Shown here in pieces: positions 22,601 through 34,323 of a DNA stretch of 64,000 nt (position 1 is its first letter; every line of letters starts with the position of its first letter). This stretch comes from Cryptomeria japonica (lineage: Eukaryota > Streptophyta > Pinopsida > Cupressales > Cupressaceae): assembly GCF_030272615.1 (NCBI RefSeq), contig NC_081413.1, positions 98,395,239 through 98,459,238 on the forward strand. Reading direction: 5' to 3'. The notes under the pieces were generated by a model. It had not been told where the DNA came from, searched no databases, and saw only the letters and a list, made by a program, of their open reading frames with translations. Made by a program: the position numbers and the translations under genes.

Positions 22601-23309
22601 GATGCACCTCCTTCATCTGCTTATGGATGTTATCAGAGAGAATTTGGGCCTAGTCAAAGTATTGTTTCCCTATAAGTATAGTTGTCATGAAATAGAACAT
22701 CCAGGGATGGAAGTGCCGACAATCTGTCTTGCCGAAGGCTTTGCTCTGCATGATGATCAAGTCTCGTTGCAGCTCCTTGAAGTCTACCCTCAAAACATCT
22801 GTGGCTTTTAGCCCTTTCTTCCTCTCCTCTTCCAACCAGTTCTCATTCATATGCCTCTTGTTTAAAGCAATATTGTTATTCCATACTCCAATGACTTCTT
22901 CTTCGGTAGTCAGGAGTACTTCATCCCTCGCAGGGATGCCAAACACAAATCCCAACATATCCGCTAATAAATCAATTACAGTTCTACCGTGATCATGTAT
23001 GCACTTTCTTGTATCTGCATTATAGAACTATGCAATAGTCATAATGAATTCAAGGGCTTGGACTGATTGCGGGAAAATGGTTGCCTCAACCAGACCTGAT
23101 CTCTTAATTCTCCTCAGTGGGGCCTCTGGCCTTGGTCGGTCTAATTGTGTCTTGATATCCTCCAACTCGATGTGCCCCGCCTCTATATCTGTCACCCATT
23201 TAATTTGGTCATCCAACTTTGAAACATAGACCTGCCCTTGATATTGATATTTCATGGTTACAGGAAGTTTTTCCATCTCCTTGCCTCTCTTGCTAGAAGT
23301 TGGGTCCAT
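19622..23309 (-). pseudogene. Long decayed unrecognised frame of block N (about 1,230 codons)
   Basis: One minus-strand frame can be followed from the ATG at 23309 (MDPTSSKRGKEMEKLPVTMK) to LVVDPPTEVVACIISNY near 19640, broken by scattered TAG/TGA stops and a few shifts. The N-terminal third looks globular: a DIEAGHIELEDIKTQLDRPRP stretch, PQSVQALEFIMTIA, TVIDLLADMLGFVFGIP, FHPWMFYFMTTI and YYSQLPLNNAKVHFKRINDA. The middle is Pro/Thr/Ala-rich (about 21230-21340) and then acidic (SDSDQEEEQP, 21180). A KKKKRKLVLPK basic patch (about 20735) could be a nuclear localisation signal. The C-terminal part is helical, with AIEELERERKNAEEVLKKYK suggesting a coiled coil. I see no reverse transcriptase, integrase, protease or zinc knuckle. 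I do not recognise the family. It may be a lineage-specific Gag-like or captured protein. Confidence 0.6.
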
Positions 23310-23379
23310 CTAAGTGCTCTGATTTGCAAGAAAGAATCACAAATTAATCCATTGCATATTTAAAAATATCAATAACATC

Positions 23380-24560
23380 ATCCATCTCGGGACTCTGGGG
23401 TTCCAAGGTGAATAACTTCCTTTTAAGACAACTGACTTCGGAACTTCGGGGTTCTGGGGTTTCGAGGTTAGCATGGGCTTGAAAAACTAAGTCCGGAACT
23501 TCAGGGTTCTGGGGTAGATAAAACAAATGAAGTCTGGAACTTCGGGGTTCCGGGGTAAATAGGAAAGGCTGACTTCGGGACTTTGGGGTTTCGGAGTCCC
23601 AGGGTAGTTCAATAGGGCACTAAGAAGATGCTTCAAAACTCCAGGGCTTCAAGGTCCCGAGGTTAAAGCAGTCGCCAGAAAAGGAAAGGACCTCGGGACT
23701 CTAGGGTTTCGAGGTTGGGGGTAGTTCACTTGTAGGCTTTAAGATGATCCAGAACTCTGAGGTTCCGGGGTATAGGCACGACAAAAGGGAATCAACCTCG
23801 GGTCTCCGGGGTTCCGGGGTTCTGAGGTGAAGAAAACTACCCAGCCCAAAACTCAGAGGGTCCGGGGTTCTGAGATGAACAAGAAAAGCTAGGGCATGCA
23901 GAAAAAACACGCAAAATGATGAAAATCTAAAAGGAAAATCTAAACTAAAAAATAAAAGAAAATAAAAGATCTAAACATGAAAACACAAGGAAGGAGAAAA
24001 AAATCTACCAACCTGGTGGGAGAAAACACACAAAATCTAAGCAACATGGAGATGCGAAGTTGAGAGGTCACAACTGGAAGCTTTGAAAAACTTGAGTGCA
24101 CAAATGAACCTAGAAAAGTTCATTCCTCCTATTTATACCCCCCCTGAACTTCGTTTGTACGATCGCCTTAAACAAGACCTCGGGAGTCTGGGGTTCCGAA
24201 CTTCTGAGGTGACAAACAAAAAGAAAACAAAACTCACCTCGGGACTTCAGGGTTTCGGGGTGAAAGCTAAAAAAACACCAACATACCTCGGGACTCCGGG
24301 GTTCCCAAGACAACACAACTTCGGGACTCTGGGGGGTCTGAGATTCCAAATTTGTTAACAACAAAACATGAAGAACTCAGGATTTCGGGGTTCCGAAGTT
24401 CCAAGGCTTCAACGAAAAAAGACAAGGCACAACTTTGGGACTCCGAGGATCTAGGGTTCTGAGGTAGTGTCAAACATAACAAACACCTACTCTGGGGTTT
24501 CGGGGCAGGACTTCAAAACACAAACAAAGGACTCCTTGGGACTCCAGGGTGTCCAGACAA
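23380..24560. repeat. GGGACTCCGGGGTTCCGAGGT minisatellite
   Basis: At least fifteen imperfect copies of a GC-rich word of about 24 bp (CTCGGGACTCCGGGGTTC and variants) are separated by AT-richer spacers of 20-40 bp. They lie directly upstream (minus sense) of the long N frame. The array is much more GC-rich than its surroundings and gives spurious frames on both strands, such as 24083-24358. Confidence 0.9.
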
Positions 24561-24633
24561 AAACTAAAAAAAATAAAGCTACAGAAAGAAAAAAGAGGGA
24601 CCCATATTTTCAAGACAAGGAAACTAATGGGGT

Positions 24634-27556
24634 TAGGTATACAGGGCATAACAGGCATGAGATAATATTTTTGGGAATTTTCTGATTGGCTGGTAGTTTT
24701 CCATTGTTTTGGCTTTAATTTTTATTTAATTCCTTCTTTGTGCATTGCTGAGGGTTGGCATCTCTACGAATTTTCGATTGAGGATTTTGGATTTCTGATT
24801 GATTGAGCTTAGAATTGGATTGTTGGAGTGGATTGGATTGCTTTCTCTTCTTCAATCATATTTTCCATCACTTCAAGATCCAAGTTGGAGGGTCTGTCCC
24901 TTTTGCAATTTTTTTGATTTCCGAAAGGATTTGTTCTCCATGTCTGCATTATGCTCGATTGAAAGATTGTTTGTGGGGAATATTTTAATTCTTAAGATTC
25001 ATTCTTGGGTTTGGGAAAATGATTAATATAATTTATGTTTGTGAGTTCTACTGTTAATTTTGAATATAGTGTGTTGTCGACAGTGTTTATATGTTTATAT
25101 TCTCTATTAATGATTTGAGATTCCCCTTCCTTGAGGTCTTGTTGGCCTTTAGAGTGCTTCATCATTGCTTTCTTATGCTTAATTGTGCTCTATTTCATCT
25201 CACTGATCTGAAATGTGAGTAGGGAGCAAATTATGAGCAGTCTGTGGTTAATCTGTGTGAAGGAGGTGCAAGGATTTGTTGTTTAATATTGTTGGTTGAC
25301 TTGGTGATTTAAATTTAATGTTGTCTTAGTATTATTTTCATCCTCCTACACCTTTTTGGAGTGTCCCTTGGTCGCATGTGAGTTCCCATGCATTTCTAGG
25401 CAAGTTTGACACCTATTTGACACCTTTTCCCTTATTTTTGGCTCTAAAACCTAGAATGTTGGGGAATTAACCCAAAATGCCATTATTAAGACCCACAATG
25501 CTAAAGGAATAACCATGAACACCAATTTGGATCCCAGGAACACTAATCTAAGTTCTGAGAGCGTTGAACTGCTCCAGGATGGAGGGATTTGCCGTTTGGG
25601 TCACTATGTTTCATTTATCTGATTTTGGGGTTTTACCAGAGGCATTTTGTGATCTCATTGAGTTCCTCATATGTGTTTATGATTTCATCTTAATCTTCAC
25701 ATATTTATTTTGTGCTTCGGTAATAGGTTTTGTGCCTTACCATTGAGGGGATTGTTCATACGATGAGTTGCTCCAACAAGAGGAAGATTGCCTCGCTGTT
25801 GAGGAATGCTTATGATAGATTGAGTGGGATGTTATCACCTCACTGTTGAGGATTGGATTTGCTCTTAGATTGGTCTTTCTTTTATACCTATGCTTTATTT
25901 CCTTGATTGCCATGCTTGGTGAAGGTTATTGATTTGTATGTCTCTTGTGAGCCTTCTTGTTGTTATTTCGATGTTATTGGTTGTTTTGCACCTTGGTTTA
26001 CCAGGTTTTGTTGGGTTATGAGCCCATGGTCATGTTTTGCATTATTATGTTGTTACCCTAAAGGTCTAGGATCATGGTAGGGGAGTGGGCTTCCAAGTGA
26101 GTGACGGGGATTGTGTGGAATAGATGGCTAGGTTACCCAGAGTCTAGATCGCCGAAATATCTCATTGGGAGTTTATGCTTGTAATCAAGTGATAATATAA
26201 TTAATAATTCTTGGGGTTTGGGTAGAATAGTTCATCTTAATAAGATAAGAAATGGTTGGTGGCCCGTCTGCCTTGCCTAATGGTAGAGATTCGGGATAGG
26301 ATTGGAAAGGCCTTGGTAGCCTAGGTAAGATAATCTACCTTACTCCATAGAGGTTAAGATGGCTCCACATGTGCATCTAGGATGGTCGAGACAGGTGCCC
26401 AGGTTCCCATTTTTCGCATGTGATGACACTCTTTTCCCTACATGTACATCCTAGTTCCTTATGTCTTTCTTGATGGTATGCCTCTGAAAGTTTATTGAGT
26501 TATAATTAGACTTGTGATGCGATTTGGTTCATTGTTCACGGTTGTTTCCTTGTGGTTGTCATGTTGAGTCCCTTGGTTGTTAGGTGCCAGCCTAGGTCTA
26601 GAGTGTGAGTTAGAACCCCATGTCATCTCCTAGCATGGGGGGTGGTACCTATTTGGTTCCACATGGTCGAGTGGTTTGATGCCTTCTTCCATTGGGATGT
26701 TCATTATTGGATGATAGTGTGCATGGATTTGGATTTAATGTACCTTATTATATGAATGGATCTTGGAGAATATTCTTGTATCAATATAGCATGAAGAAGA
26801 TGCAATTGTAATAGATGTTATGTACTCTTGTATCATGTAATCATATGTATTAGGACACAATGTAGTTGAGATTATGTTGGGAAGAGGAGGTATTCATTGT
26901 ACTATTTGTGTTGTAGAGAATGCACATGATGTAAGAAATAGAGATTGAGATTTTATGTTGGAATAAGGATGTTTGATGGTTAACTTATGTGTATTCTTGT
27001 TGTAAAGATTTCATGATGATTATCTTATTATATATAAGGTCTTATTGGAAAGGAAATTAATGGATGTTGTAATAGAATTATTGGAAATTTTGGAAATGTG
27101 TAGTTACTTTGTTAGAATGCATATCTATTCCTAGGGAAATGAATTAGATTTGTACATGTGTTGAGTGATTCTATCTAGATACATATGGTGATAGATGATT
27201 AATAAAGAAAGGGGATTAGGAACATTTAGATTTGGTGTTTTAAAATGAATTTAAAGATTATGGTTAAATGGGGATATGTGAATGTATGTAGATGATGTCT
27301 TTGAGTAGTGACGTTGATATACCCTAGGGAAGAATGGATGTATGCATTGATATGTTAGCATTATGTTGTTATTTATGCTTGCATGATATGATCATGTGTT
27401 TATGTTATTTAGTTCATGTGCTTATTTATGGATGGATAGTTAGATGGATACGTATCTTGTAATCTTATGAGTGGTAATAGTTGATGTTTAAAAAAAAAAT
27501 CTCTATTAGTATGTTAGATATGTTTATTTCTCTACGGTATTTTGGTGGGCATTACA
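24634..27556 (+). repeat. 3' part of solo LTR S
   Basis: Continuation of S after block N. The leader-like GGAATTTTCTGATTGG and AT/CT-rich stretches correspond in order to 38400-38200 of the G LTR (minus). GGGCTTCCAAGTGAGTGACG (26087) matches the segment at 63600-63640 of the G 5' LTR that is missing from the G 3' LTR. No coding frame is visible. Confidence 0.6.
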
Positions 27557-27775
27557 ATGATGGGATGATCTGCATAGAATTAATGTCCTTATTTATTTTG
27601 CCACCCTATTTGTAACATGGAGAGCATGCGAAGTGAGGTTTGGTAGGTTGGGATAATTGTTCTCACTCATTCATAAAATTTCTTTGATTGATTGAGTTGA
27701 AGTGAGAAACAAATTCTTCTTCTACAATTTTTCATCCTTGGAGTCTGAGTGGAATTGGGTGTTGAAGAAGATGTA

Positions 27776-28778
27776 GGCCAACTTCTCTCTACAAATTCTT
27801 AAGCCAATAGTGGATTTTGGGGGGAAGGCTACAAAAGGATGACTTAATCATGTTTTCAAGTTTGTAGACTTAGACTTCCTTCATCAAGTGGCTGTTCATT
27901 TTAGGAGATGGGTTTTTGAATGTTGAATATAGGTACAAAACGAATGTAGAGATCACCTCCATGTTTTTGGCTTAGTGCCTTGGGTTGGGTACCAAGGAAG
28001 ATGCCTACTGGTTGGAGATCCAATGTGTGCAAGAAGAATGGTATTGGAGTCTGGCATCCATCATCACCATTGCTAGGCCAGGGGAAGGCTTTGTGGTCCC
28101 CAGTGGCAATTGGCTTCACTTAGGGGAATTCATTCCTCCCCTATGACCATTCTTCATTTGGGGTGCCATGGAAGATAAGGAAATGCATCGAGCAACAACT
28201 CAGATTAGGTTGAGTAGAATTAAGGACTACCTTAGAGCAAGGGAAGCAAGAGCTCATTGTGAGGAGGTGGAGCCATAGTTGAATAATAGGAGACAAAAGA
28301 AGGAAGATCAAAAGCGTAAACAAGAGTATCTTGTGGGGTCTAAGAACTCCAAGAGGCCAAGGGTAGAGGTTGTGTCCGAGGAGACATCTGATCGAGGGAC
28401 GTAGAGGGTTGCAATTGAATCTCATGCGATGTCTAGTTGGGGATAAGAAATGGGTGGGCACTCTTTTTTTCATGTGAGTGTTTGTTCTTGCATGGGAAAA
28501 TCTATAGTTTTTTGTCTGGATCTTTAATGATTTCTTGGTCATTTTTCGAAGGCTATAGGCTAGTCGTTGTAGTTGACTATAAAATTTGTATTTTTTGTAT
28601 ATTCGTTGGTTGTGTTTGGGTGATTTGGGTTGTCGCAGATGGGATATTTTTTGACTCTTGATATGTGCTTCAATGTTATAATCCGAGTTCTCATGTTTTG
28701 TCTTGTATAGTTGACTAAAGGATGTAAATTTTTGATATTATTAATAAAATACATTAATACTTTACTGATTAAAAAAAA
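27776..28778 (+). mobile_element. 3' end of the LINE-like element with poly(A)
   Basis: Sequence present only after tandem copy 2. It carries a decayed frame (27904-28404), then a T/G-rich 3' untranslated region. It ends TTAATAAAATACATTAATAC...GATTAAAAAAAA (to 28778), which resembles the poly(A) tail of a plant LINE. I found no flanking target duplication. Confidence 0.55.
27904..28404 (+). pseudogene. Decayed C-terminal frame of the LINE-like element
   Basis: A 167-codon frame with three internal stops (TAG, TGA, TAG). The first part contains KEDAYWLEIQCVQEEWYWS and FVVPSGNWLHLGEFIPP. A basic/acidic helical tail follows, with RIKDYLRAREARAHCEEVEP and RRQKKEDQKRKQEY. It lies 3' of the RNase H domain in the same orientation and before the poly(A), so it may be a C-terminal extension of the LINE protein. 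Function unknown. Confidence 0.5.
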
Positions 28779-30964
28779 CGGACATGGCTAATCTGGGTCC
28801 AAAACGACTCACTAACCTTCGTGTTATACACTTTTCCGAAAAATGAAAGATACAACTAGTTCTGTCAAGCATGACCAAGATCTATAATTTTCGACTAACC
28901 TTTGTGTTATACAGAAATCATGACTTTTTGGAGCTAGTTTAGCTGCAGCCAAAATTAATGATAGAAATATGTATTAAAGTCATTCATACAAAATAGTGTA
29001 AAATAAAAAATATGTACAAGTATGCATGTTTCTTTTCTACAACTGCATAACAAATATATAAATAATAAACAAACCATAAAAGCTACTTATTTATTAGGAA
29101 ATATTTAAACTATTATTTTTTTGACTAAGATAAAAAAAGGGGTTTTTGAAAGAGTCCTCAACATTTTTTAATATTTAAAGTATTATTACTAATATATTTT
29201 AATTTTATTTCCAATTTAACAAACTTTAAACATCAAATTTAACAGTATTTTTTTCAGTTATATTAGTATATTTTTTAAAGTTATGATATTTCTAAATCTT
29301 TAATAATATAATAATATTTCTAAAAAAATTATATAAAATAATACTTTACAATCTATCATAATTAAAAATATATATCTATTTGTTTATATTTTAATATAAC
29401 CCCTACTATTAAAACCACCATTTTGTGACTGAACATGTCAATCCTCCACCTCTGTGGGTGAACATATCAATCCTCTAATTTATTTTGTTATTATTTATGC
29501 AAAAGTGCAGCTAATATATTAAGTGTTCTAATGGATCTTGACTAAGATTTCCATTCCTTGTGAATTAGGAGCACAAATTTTATATTCCTAAAGGATGATA
29601 TCCACCACTTTACATACCTTTCACTTGTACAGATGAAATGCATGATATTTCCATTTCATGATCACATTCCCTTGTCCTTTTCCTCCTACATGCCTTTAAA
29701 GTTAATGGAACATTGGGTGTTCTAAGCACCATGAGTGTGTGCCCCATTAGAAAAGACAAGGGTTTGCAAGAGGACAATTTAAGTGGCAATAAGTATGATA
29801 AATACATGAATACACGCATGGGGCAAAAGATAAGTGTATTCTCTCACACTATAATAGACTATGATAATATGTTTTTTTTCTTGAAATGTGTTTAGTTTTC
29901 CCTACCAGGTATAATAAGCATCCTAAAATGAATGAATTATTAGTACAAATGGCCCACTTTTTATCTAGCATATATACTATTTATATGACTCATATTCATT
30001 TAAAGAAGAGATTCTGAGTTCCATTATGGTGATATTCACTTTATCCTAACTCTTTTTCTTTCTTTTTTTTTGGTCTCTTTGTAAAGTAGGAGAAAAAGTC
30101 CCACCATTATTTATGGGTTAGAAAAAGTAAATGACTCATAAATCAATGCCACTAAGCGTGTCTTCGTTTTAAGAAAGTATTTTTTCATTTTCATTTTTGT
30201 TAATTTAAGAAAAAATTGTCAAATTTTGATATTTAAATATTTTTACTTTTATGGGATAGATTTATACAAATCTCTATAATGTAATTTTTTTACTTTGATT
30301 GAATGGTTTTATACTTAAATTATTTACTTTGATTGGATGGATTTATATATAAAAAAGAAACTTTTGTCTTTTAACGTTTTTTTTCATATGAAAAGAAGTG
30401 CATATAATAGTTTGATGGATAATTTTATGTGAGGTGGTCATTAATTTATTTTTAAAGTGGTACCATGATTTGATAGGTTGTCAATGTCTAGTAGCGATTT
30501 CTTCCAAGCTTTTAGGCAAATTTTTTTTTATATATTTTCAGTAGTAATTAAATATTGGAACTTTATTTGGCAAGATTAAAGTGACCATGGAGAACATTTT
30601 GCAAAAGGTGAGCAAGGTTGTCATAGAAAAGTGACATGTTCCATTTAAAAAAATATTCCTTATAATATGTAAGATTTGAGAAAAGTGTTAAAAGATCTTG
30701 ATTTCTACATATGTTGAATATAGGGTTTTGACAAGTTTTAAATATAATATTCTTAAAAATATATAAGTCAAGGCAGATTACTTTATGTTATAGTTTACAT
30801 TTAAATAATGTAGGAATAAAAGAAAGGATTGAGAATAAAGTGTATATGAAAAGGGAAAGAATCAAAAGACATGTTTAAGTCACTTTCTTCTTGTACAATG
30901 AATAATGATGAGTTGGGTTTGAAGTAAGTTGAAGTGATTGTCTATAGGAAGTTCAAAGTAGAGA
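28779..30964. other. AT-rich DNA, nothing recognised
   Basis: About 2.2 kb with short frames only. There is no LTR, domain, RNA gene or tandem repeat that I can support. It lies between the LINE-like tail and the old copia pol. Confidence 0.5.
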
Positions 30965-33124
30965 GGTTCTAGATTTTAAGTTGGATTTGAGAATTTAAAC
31001 ACAATTTGAACTTCTGTATGTTCATAGGCTTTATTAAGAAATTTGCAACATTCACCAAAGTGTTGACTTGATCCAGTTTTACCCTTCCATCTTCTACCAT
31101 GTCATGATCAAAATGGTATTGGACATCAATGTGCTTTCTCCATATGTGGAAGGTTGGATTCTTTGCCAAACTTATGACACTTTGATTATCACAAAAAATA
31201 TTGATAAACCTTACATCAAGCCCAACATCAAAACATAATCTCTTGAGCTAAATGGCTTTCTTACGAGCATGAGTAACTACCATTTACTCTACTTTTGTCA
31301 TGGACAAGCTATTACAACTTGTCGCTTACTTATCCAACTTATAGAACCACCAAACATCAATGAAAACATATCCACTAGTGGATCGTATATAGTCAATGTC
31401 ACCTACCCAATTTGAGTCCACAATCCACAAATACAAATTGAATTCCCAGGTCTTCTAGGATAATCATGAAAATATAATGAATACTTTGAAGTACACTACA
31501 AATATATAAACACCCTCTTTACTACATCCCAATGTACCCATCAAGGATTAGCCATAAATTGGTCAAGGAATCCCACATCCTGGGAAATGTTTAGCCTTAT
31601 ATAGACCATAACATACATCAAATTACCAAAAGTACTCACATAAGGTACTTTGGTCATGTCTTCCATCTCAATAGGAGATTTTGGACAATCCTCCACATAT
31701 ATCACCTTACAAAATAAGAACACACCATGGTCTACAAGTTTTTATTTTGAATATATCCACAATTGAGTTTACATACTCTAGCTCAACCAAAATTTTCTAT
31801 TAGCTCTATCTCTTCTAGTCTCCATCCTCAAAATGTACCTAGTTTCCCCTAAATGTTTCATTTAAAACCATGCTAACAATTGAGACTTCACATCTAAAAT
31901 CAAACTTTTACCATTCCCAAAGTATGCCATATCATCAATAATCAATACAATAATGAGAATATGACCGTTATGAGTATTGTAATAAACACAATGATTGGGT
32001 TTAGATTTTAAAAATTCCAAACTCAACATAAAGGCAACAAACTTTTGGTACCACATCCTAGGAGACTATTTTGAAACCATATTCACAACTTCAAGATCAT
32101 ATGTTACAACAAGAGATAACAAAAATATAATAGATATAAGATTTGCAACATGAGAGAATATATCACCATAATCAATTCTCTCCACCTAAGAATACCCATT
32201 GTGACCAACCTTCCCTAATGCTTCTCAACACTACCATCAAGACAAAATTTCTTTTTGAACACCCATTTACATCCAACAAGTTTATGTCCTTTAGGAAAGG
32301 GTACTAGATACCATTTATTATTCTTTCATGTATTCATCTCTTCTTCCATGGATTTTATCCAAGAATTTGCATCATTCATATCCATAACCTCATTTATACT
32401 CCTTGCCTCATCAATCTAAGCAATAAAAGTAAAAATGTAACTAGAATCATGCAATAAATATCAAAATATTTCGAGTTGATATCTAATCCATATGTTTATC
32501 CTCAAGGATTGAAGTTGAGGTTCTTTATCTTATTTTAAATTTTTAGAGATACTTGAGCTCTCCTCAACATCAAGTCTAAAAAGTGTTTTTAATTCATCTT
32601 TCTCAAAGGTGGGAGAAAGATGGACCACATCCTTTTTCTTCTCCTCTTTCTCTGGATGCCAAAAAAAAAACAAGAAGGTTTCATCTCTCTAAATATAACA
32701 CTTCGACTATAGAGAAACTTCTTGGTCATTGGATCCCAAATCTTGTATCCTTTCACACCAATACCATAACTGATCAAGATACATTTAACTAATCTGTTCT
32801 CCATCATTGACCTCTTCTCATTTGGCACATGTGCATATGTCTCACAACCAAATACTTGAAGATATATCAATGAGGCATTTTTTTTCTAAATAGTTGTCTT
32901 CTCGACAAGAGTTGATGTTAGAGACATGTTAATTAAGTAGAATGCAATGTCTATAACTTTAACCTAATTTTTGTTTTTGTTTTAGGCCATCTCCACTTAT
33001 CATACATCTAGTCCTCTCCATCAATATCCTATCCATCCTCTCCACAATCCATTATATTAAAGGGCGTATGGAGTTCTCTTATGTCTCTTGATTCCATATT
33101 GTTTACAAAACTTTGCTGCACATG
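30965..33124 (-). pseudogene. Old Ty1/copia pol remnant (element E): integrase end, RT, RNase H
   Basis: Read on the minus strand from 33124. The integrase core end is KQYGIKR.K.TPYA, followed by the GKR-like block LQVFGCETYAHVPNEKR and KCILISYGIGVKGYKIWDP (32870-32589). Reverse transcriptase has MWYQKFVAFMLSLEFLKS and the catalytic IIDDM (about 31930). The connection contains VPYVSTFGNLMYVMVYIRL. RNase H has VDSNWVGDIDYIRSTSGYVF, the stretch 31180-31200 (FCDNQSVISLAKNPTFH), and HIDVQYHFDHDMVEDGRV. Many stops and shifts show it is old. The frame is cut at 33124 by copia element C inside the integrase core; the 5' half should lie beyond the window. Confidence 0.85.
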
Positions 33125-34264
33125 TGAAGTTGATGGTGTGGCAGTATGATTGTCATTGATGCCAACATACTGATTCTTTGTTTCAGTGTTTGGTTTGTGC
33201 TCCACATTTTTGATATGTTGTAGTTGTAATTATGAAGCTTTGTTATGTTGTTAATATTTCCTTGGGATGCCATTCTTATGATTTAGTGCTCTGAAAGTTG
33301 TTCTCCAGAAGTATATACAGTGATGATGATATTTGACAATATTTGCAGTGCTCCACATTTCTTTGCATTTCTGGTTTTGATGATGATATCTTGGATTTAT
33401 GTTGTTCATGTCTTAATATTTGTTATTATAATTCATGATGTGATGATATGCTCTAGAGTTGTGGTGGTGGATATGTTCATTCCGGGTCTGGTTGACCTTG
33501 AATGTTTTGTTTTTGCTTCGGTGATTGCGGTGTATGGATGAAGTGTTTTTTTTGGTTGTTGTAGTGAATTGTGGTGTGGTCCACTTCTCATTCCTTTCCA
33601 CCAAGGGAATTTTTAGTGTAGACCTATTTCAAATTGAGTTCTAATAATTTTTTTGGCTGACTTGGGAGATTTCTATTTCAAAGACTACTATAAATAAAGG
33701 ATGATTGTAATGAAGAATTATAGAAGAAAGTGGATTGAAAAAGAAATTTTCTCTCATTGGTGCAAACTTGTCTAAGGTTGTGTGTAACTGTGGTTGAGTA
33801 GTGTGGTAGTGTGCTGATGTTGTTTGGTACTAGAGATAGTGAGCCAAAGACCTCTTTCGACATTGTAGCTTAGTGGCAGTTGTGCTTCAGTGGTGGATTA
33901 CTTAATTTTTCCTTCATCTTCTGGTTAGTGAGCCCTTTTTTGGCGGTTTTAACCAGGTAGTGAGACCACTTGCAATGAGCATTCTGGCAGTGAGCCACCC
34001 TTTAAAAAAATTACCTTTACTGGTGTCACCCTAATAGGTTTTTTTATACTTGAGACTTAACATTCCGTGGTTTTTCCCCTCTTGGGTTTTCCACGTCAAA
34101 TCTGGAGCTCCATGTGTATGTTTCATGCATGTGCTCTCTCATGGTTATATCTATTTATGGTTAACTAATAGAGAATTAGTTTACTAGATCTGTTTATATG
34201 GAATAAGTAAAATATTTTAATTGACAACTGATTCTCTCCCCCTCTCAGTTGTCTGGGATATTCA
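33125..34264 (+). repeat. 5' LTR of copia element C
   Basis: It starts near TGAAGTTGATGGTGTGG, whose next word ATTGTCATTGATGCCAACAT matches the start of solo LTR J. It ends GGGATATTCA, followed by a primer site. It carries GGTTTTTCCCC...GGGTTTTCCACG (34069-34096) and CTGATTCTCTCCCCCTCTCAG (34228-34248). Length about 1.14 kb. The insertion point lies within the integrase of element E. Confidence 0.75.
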
Positions 34265-34266
34265 AA

Positions 34267-34279
34267 AATTGGTATCAGA
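34267..34279 (+). other. Primer-binding site of copia element C
   Basis: AATTGGTATCAGATC follows the LTR end. It is the initiator-Met tRNA complement with one change near its end. Confidence 0.85.
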
Positions 34280-34323
34280 TCTTTTGTTCCTAGAAAGTGA
34301 GACTAACCGCTCAAGGAGATCAA

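Larger units (their letters stand above)
18576..24633 (-). mobile_element. Unclassified 6-kb insertion N inside LTR S
   Basis: It interrupts the S LTR between its AT-rich zone and its transcribed leader. A 7-bp word TAGGTAT occurs at both edges (18569-18575 and 24634-24640) and may be a target duplication. The left end is TGTTGATGACTG and the right end AATGGGGT. I see no matching terminal repeats, so the class is open. Contents on the minus strand: a minisatellite leader (23380-24560), then the long decayed frame (23309 to 19622), then about 1 kb of non-coding tail. Edges could shift by tens of bases. Confidence 0.5.
17448..27556 (+). mobile_element. Solo LTR S of a long-LTR gypsy family, split by block N
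   Basis: It begins TGTAGTGCCCCTCC and ends GGTGGGCATTACA. It is flanked by ACGAT (17443-17447) and ATGAT (27557-27561), a 5-bp target duplication with one C/T difference. Tandem copy 1 (16063-16069) shows the uninterrupted site. The outer parts match the G LTR read on the minus strand: the TGTAGTRCCCCTCC start, a TA microsatellite 340-400 bp in, CGAYTCCACYTGGT then TTTGAG/TCTGAG words, and an A-rich tract before the end. Removing block N leaves about 4.05 kb, close to the G LTR length. No gag, pol, primer site or second LTR is seen, hence the solo LTR call. Confidence 0.72.
16291..27775 (+). repeat. Tandem copy 2 of the LINE-type segment (interrupted by S)
   Basis: It repeats copy 1 from TATATATCCCATTATAAT up to GGTACGAT (17447) and resumes after the S insertion with ATGATGGGATGATCTGCATA (27557). 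It continues through TCATCCTTGGAGTCTGAGTG to about 27775. From there it runs on into sequence that copy 1 lacks, so copy 2 holds the original downstream context. Confidence 0.85.

Noticed and set aside
18576-24633. Helitron or CACTA transposon interpretation of block N
   Set aside because: No CTRR end with a hairpin, no CACTA termini and no helicase or transposase motifs in the decayed frame.
24083-24658. Several frames on both strands rich in Pro/Glu/Ser or Gly/Phe
   Set aside because: They are readings of the GC-rich minisatellite, open in more than one frame on both strands.
28437-28661. Hydrophobic 74-codon plus-strand frame
   Set aside because: Falls in the T/G-rich 3' untranslated region of the LINE-like element; no start context or family.
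33320-33541. Hydrophobic 73-codon plus-strand frame
   Set aside because: Lies inside the LTR of copia element C; no independent support.
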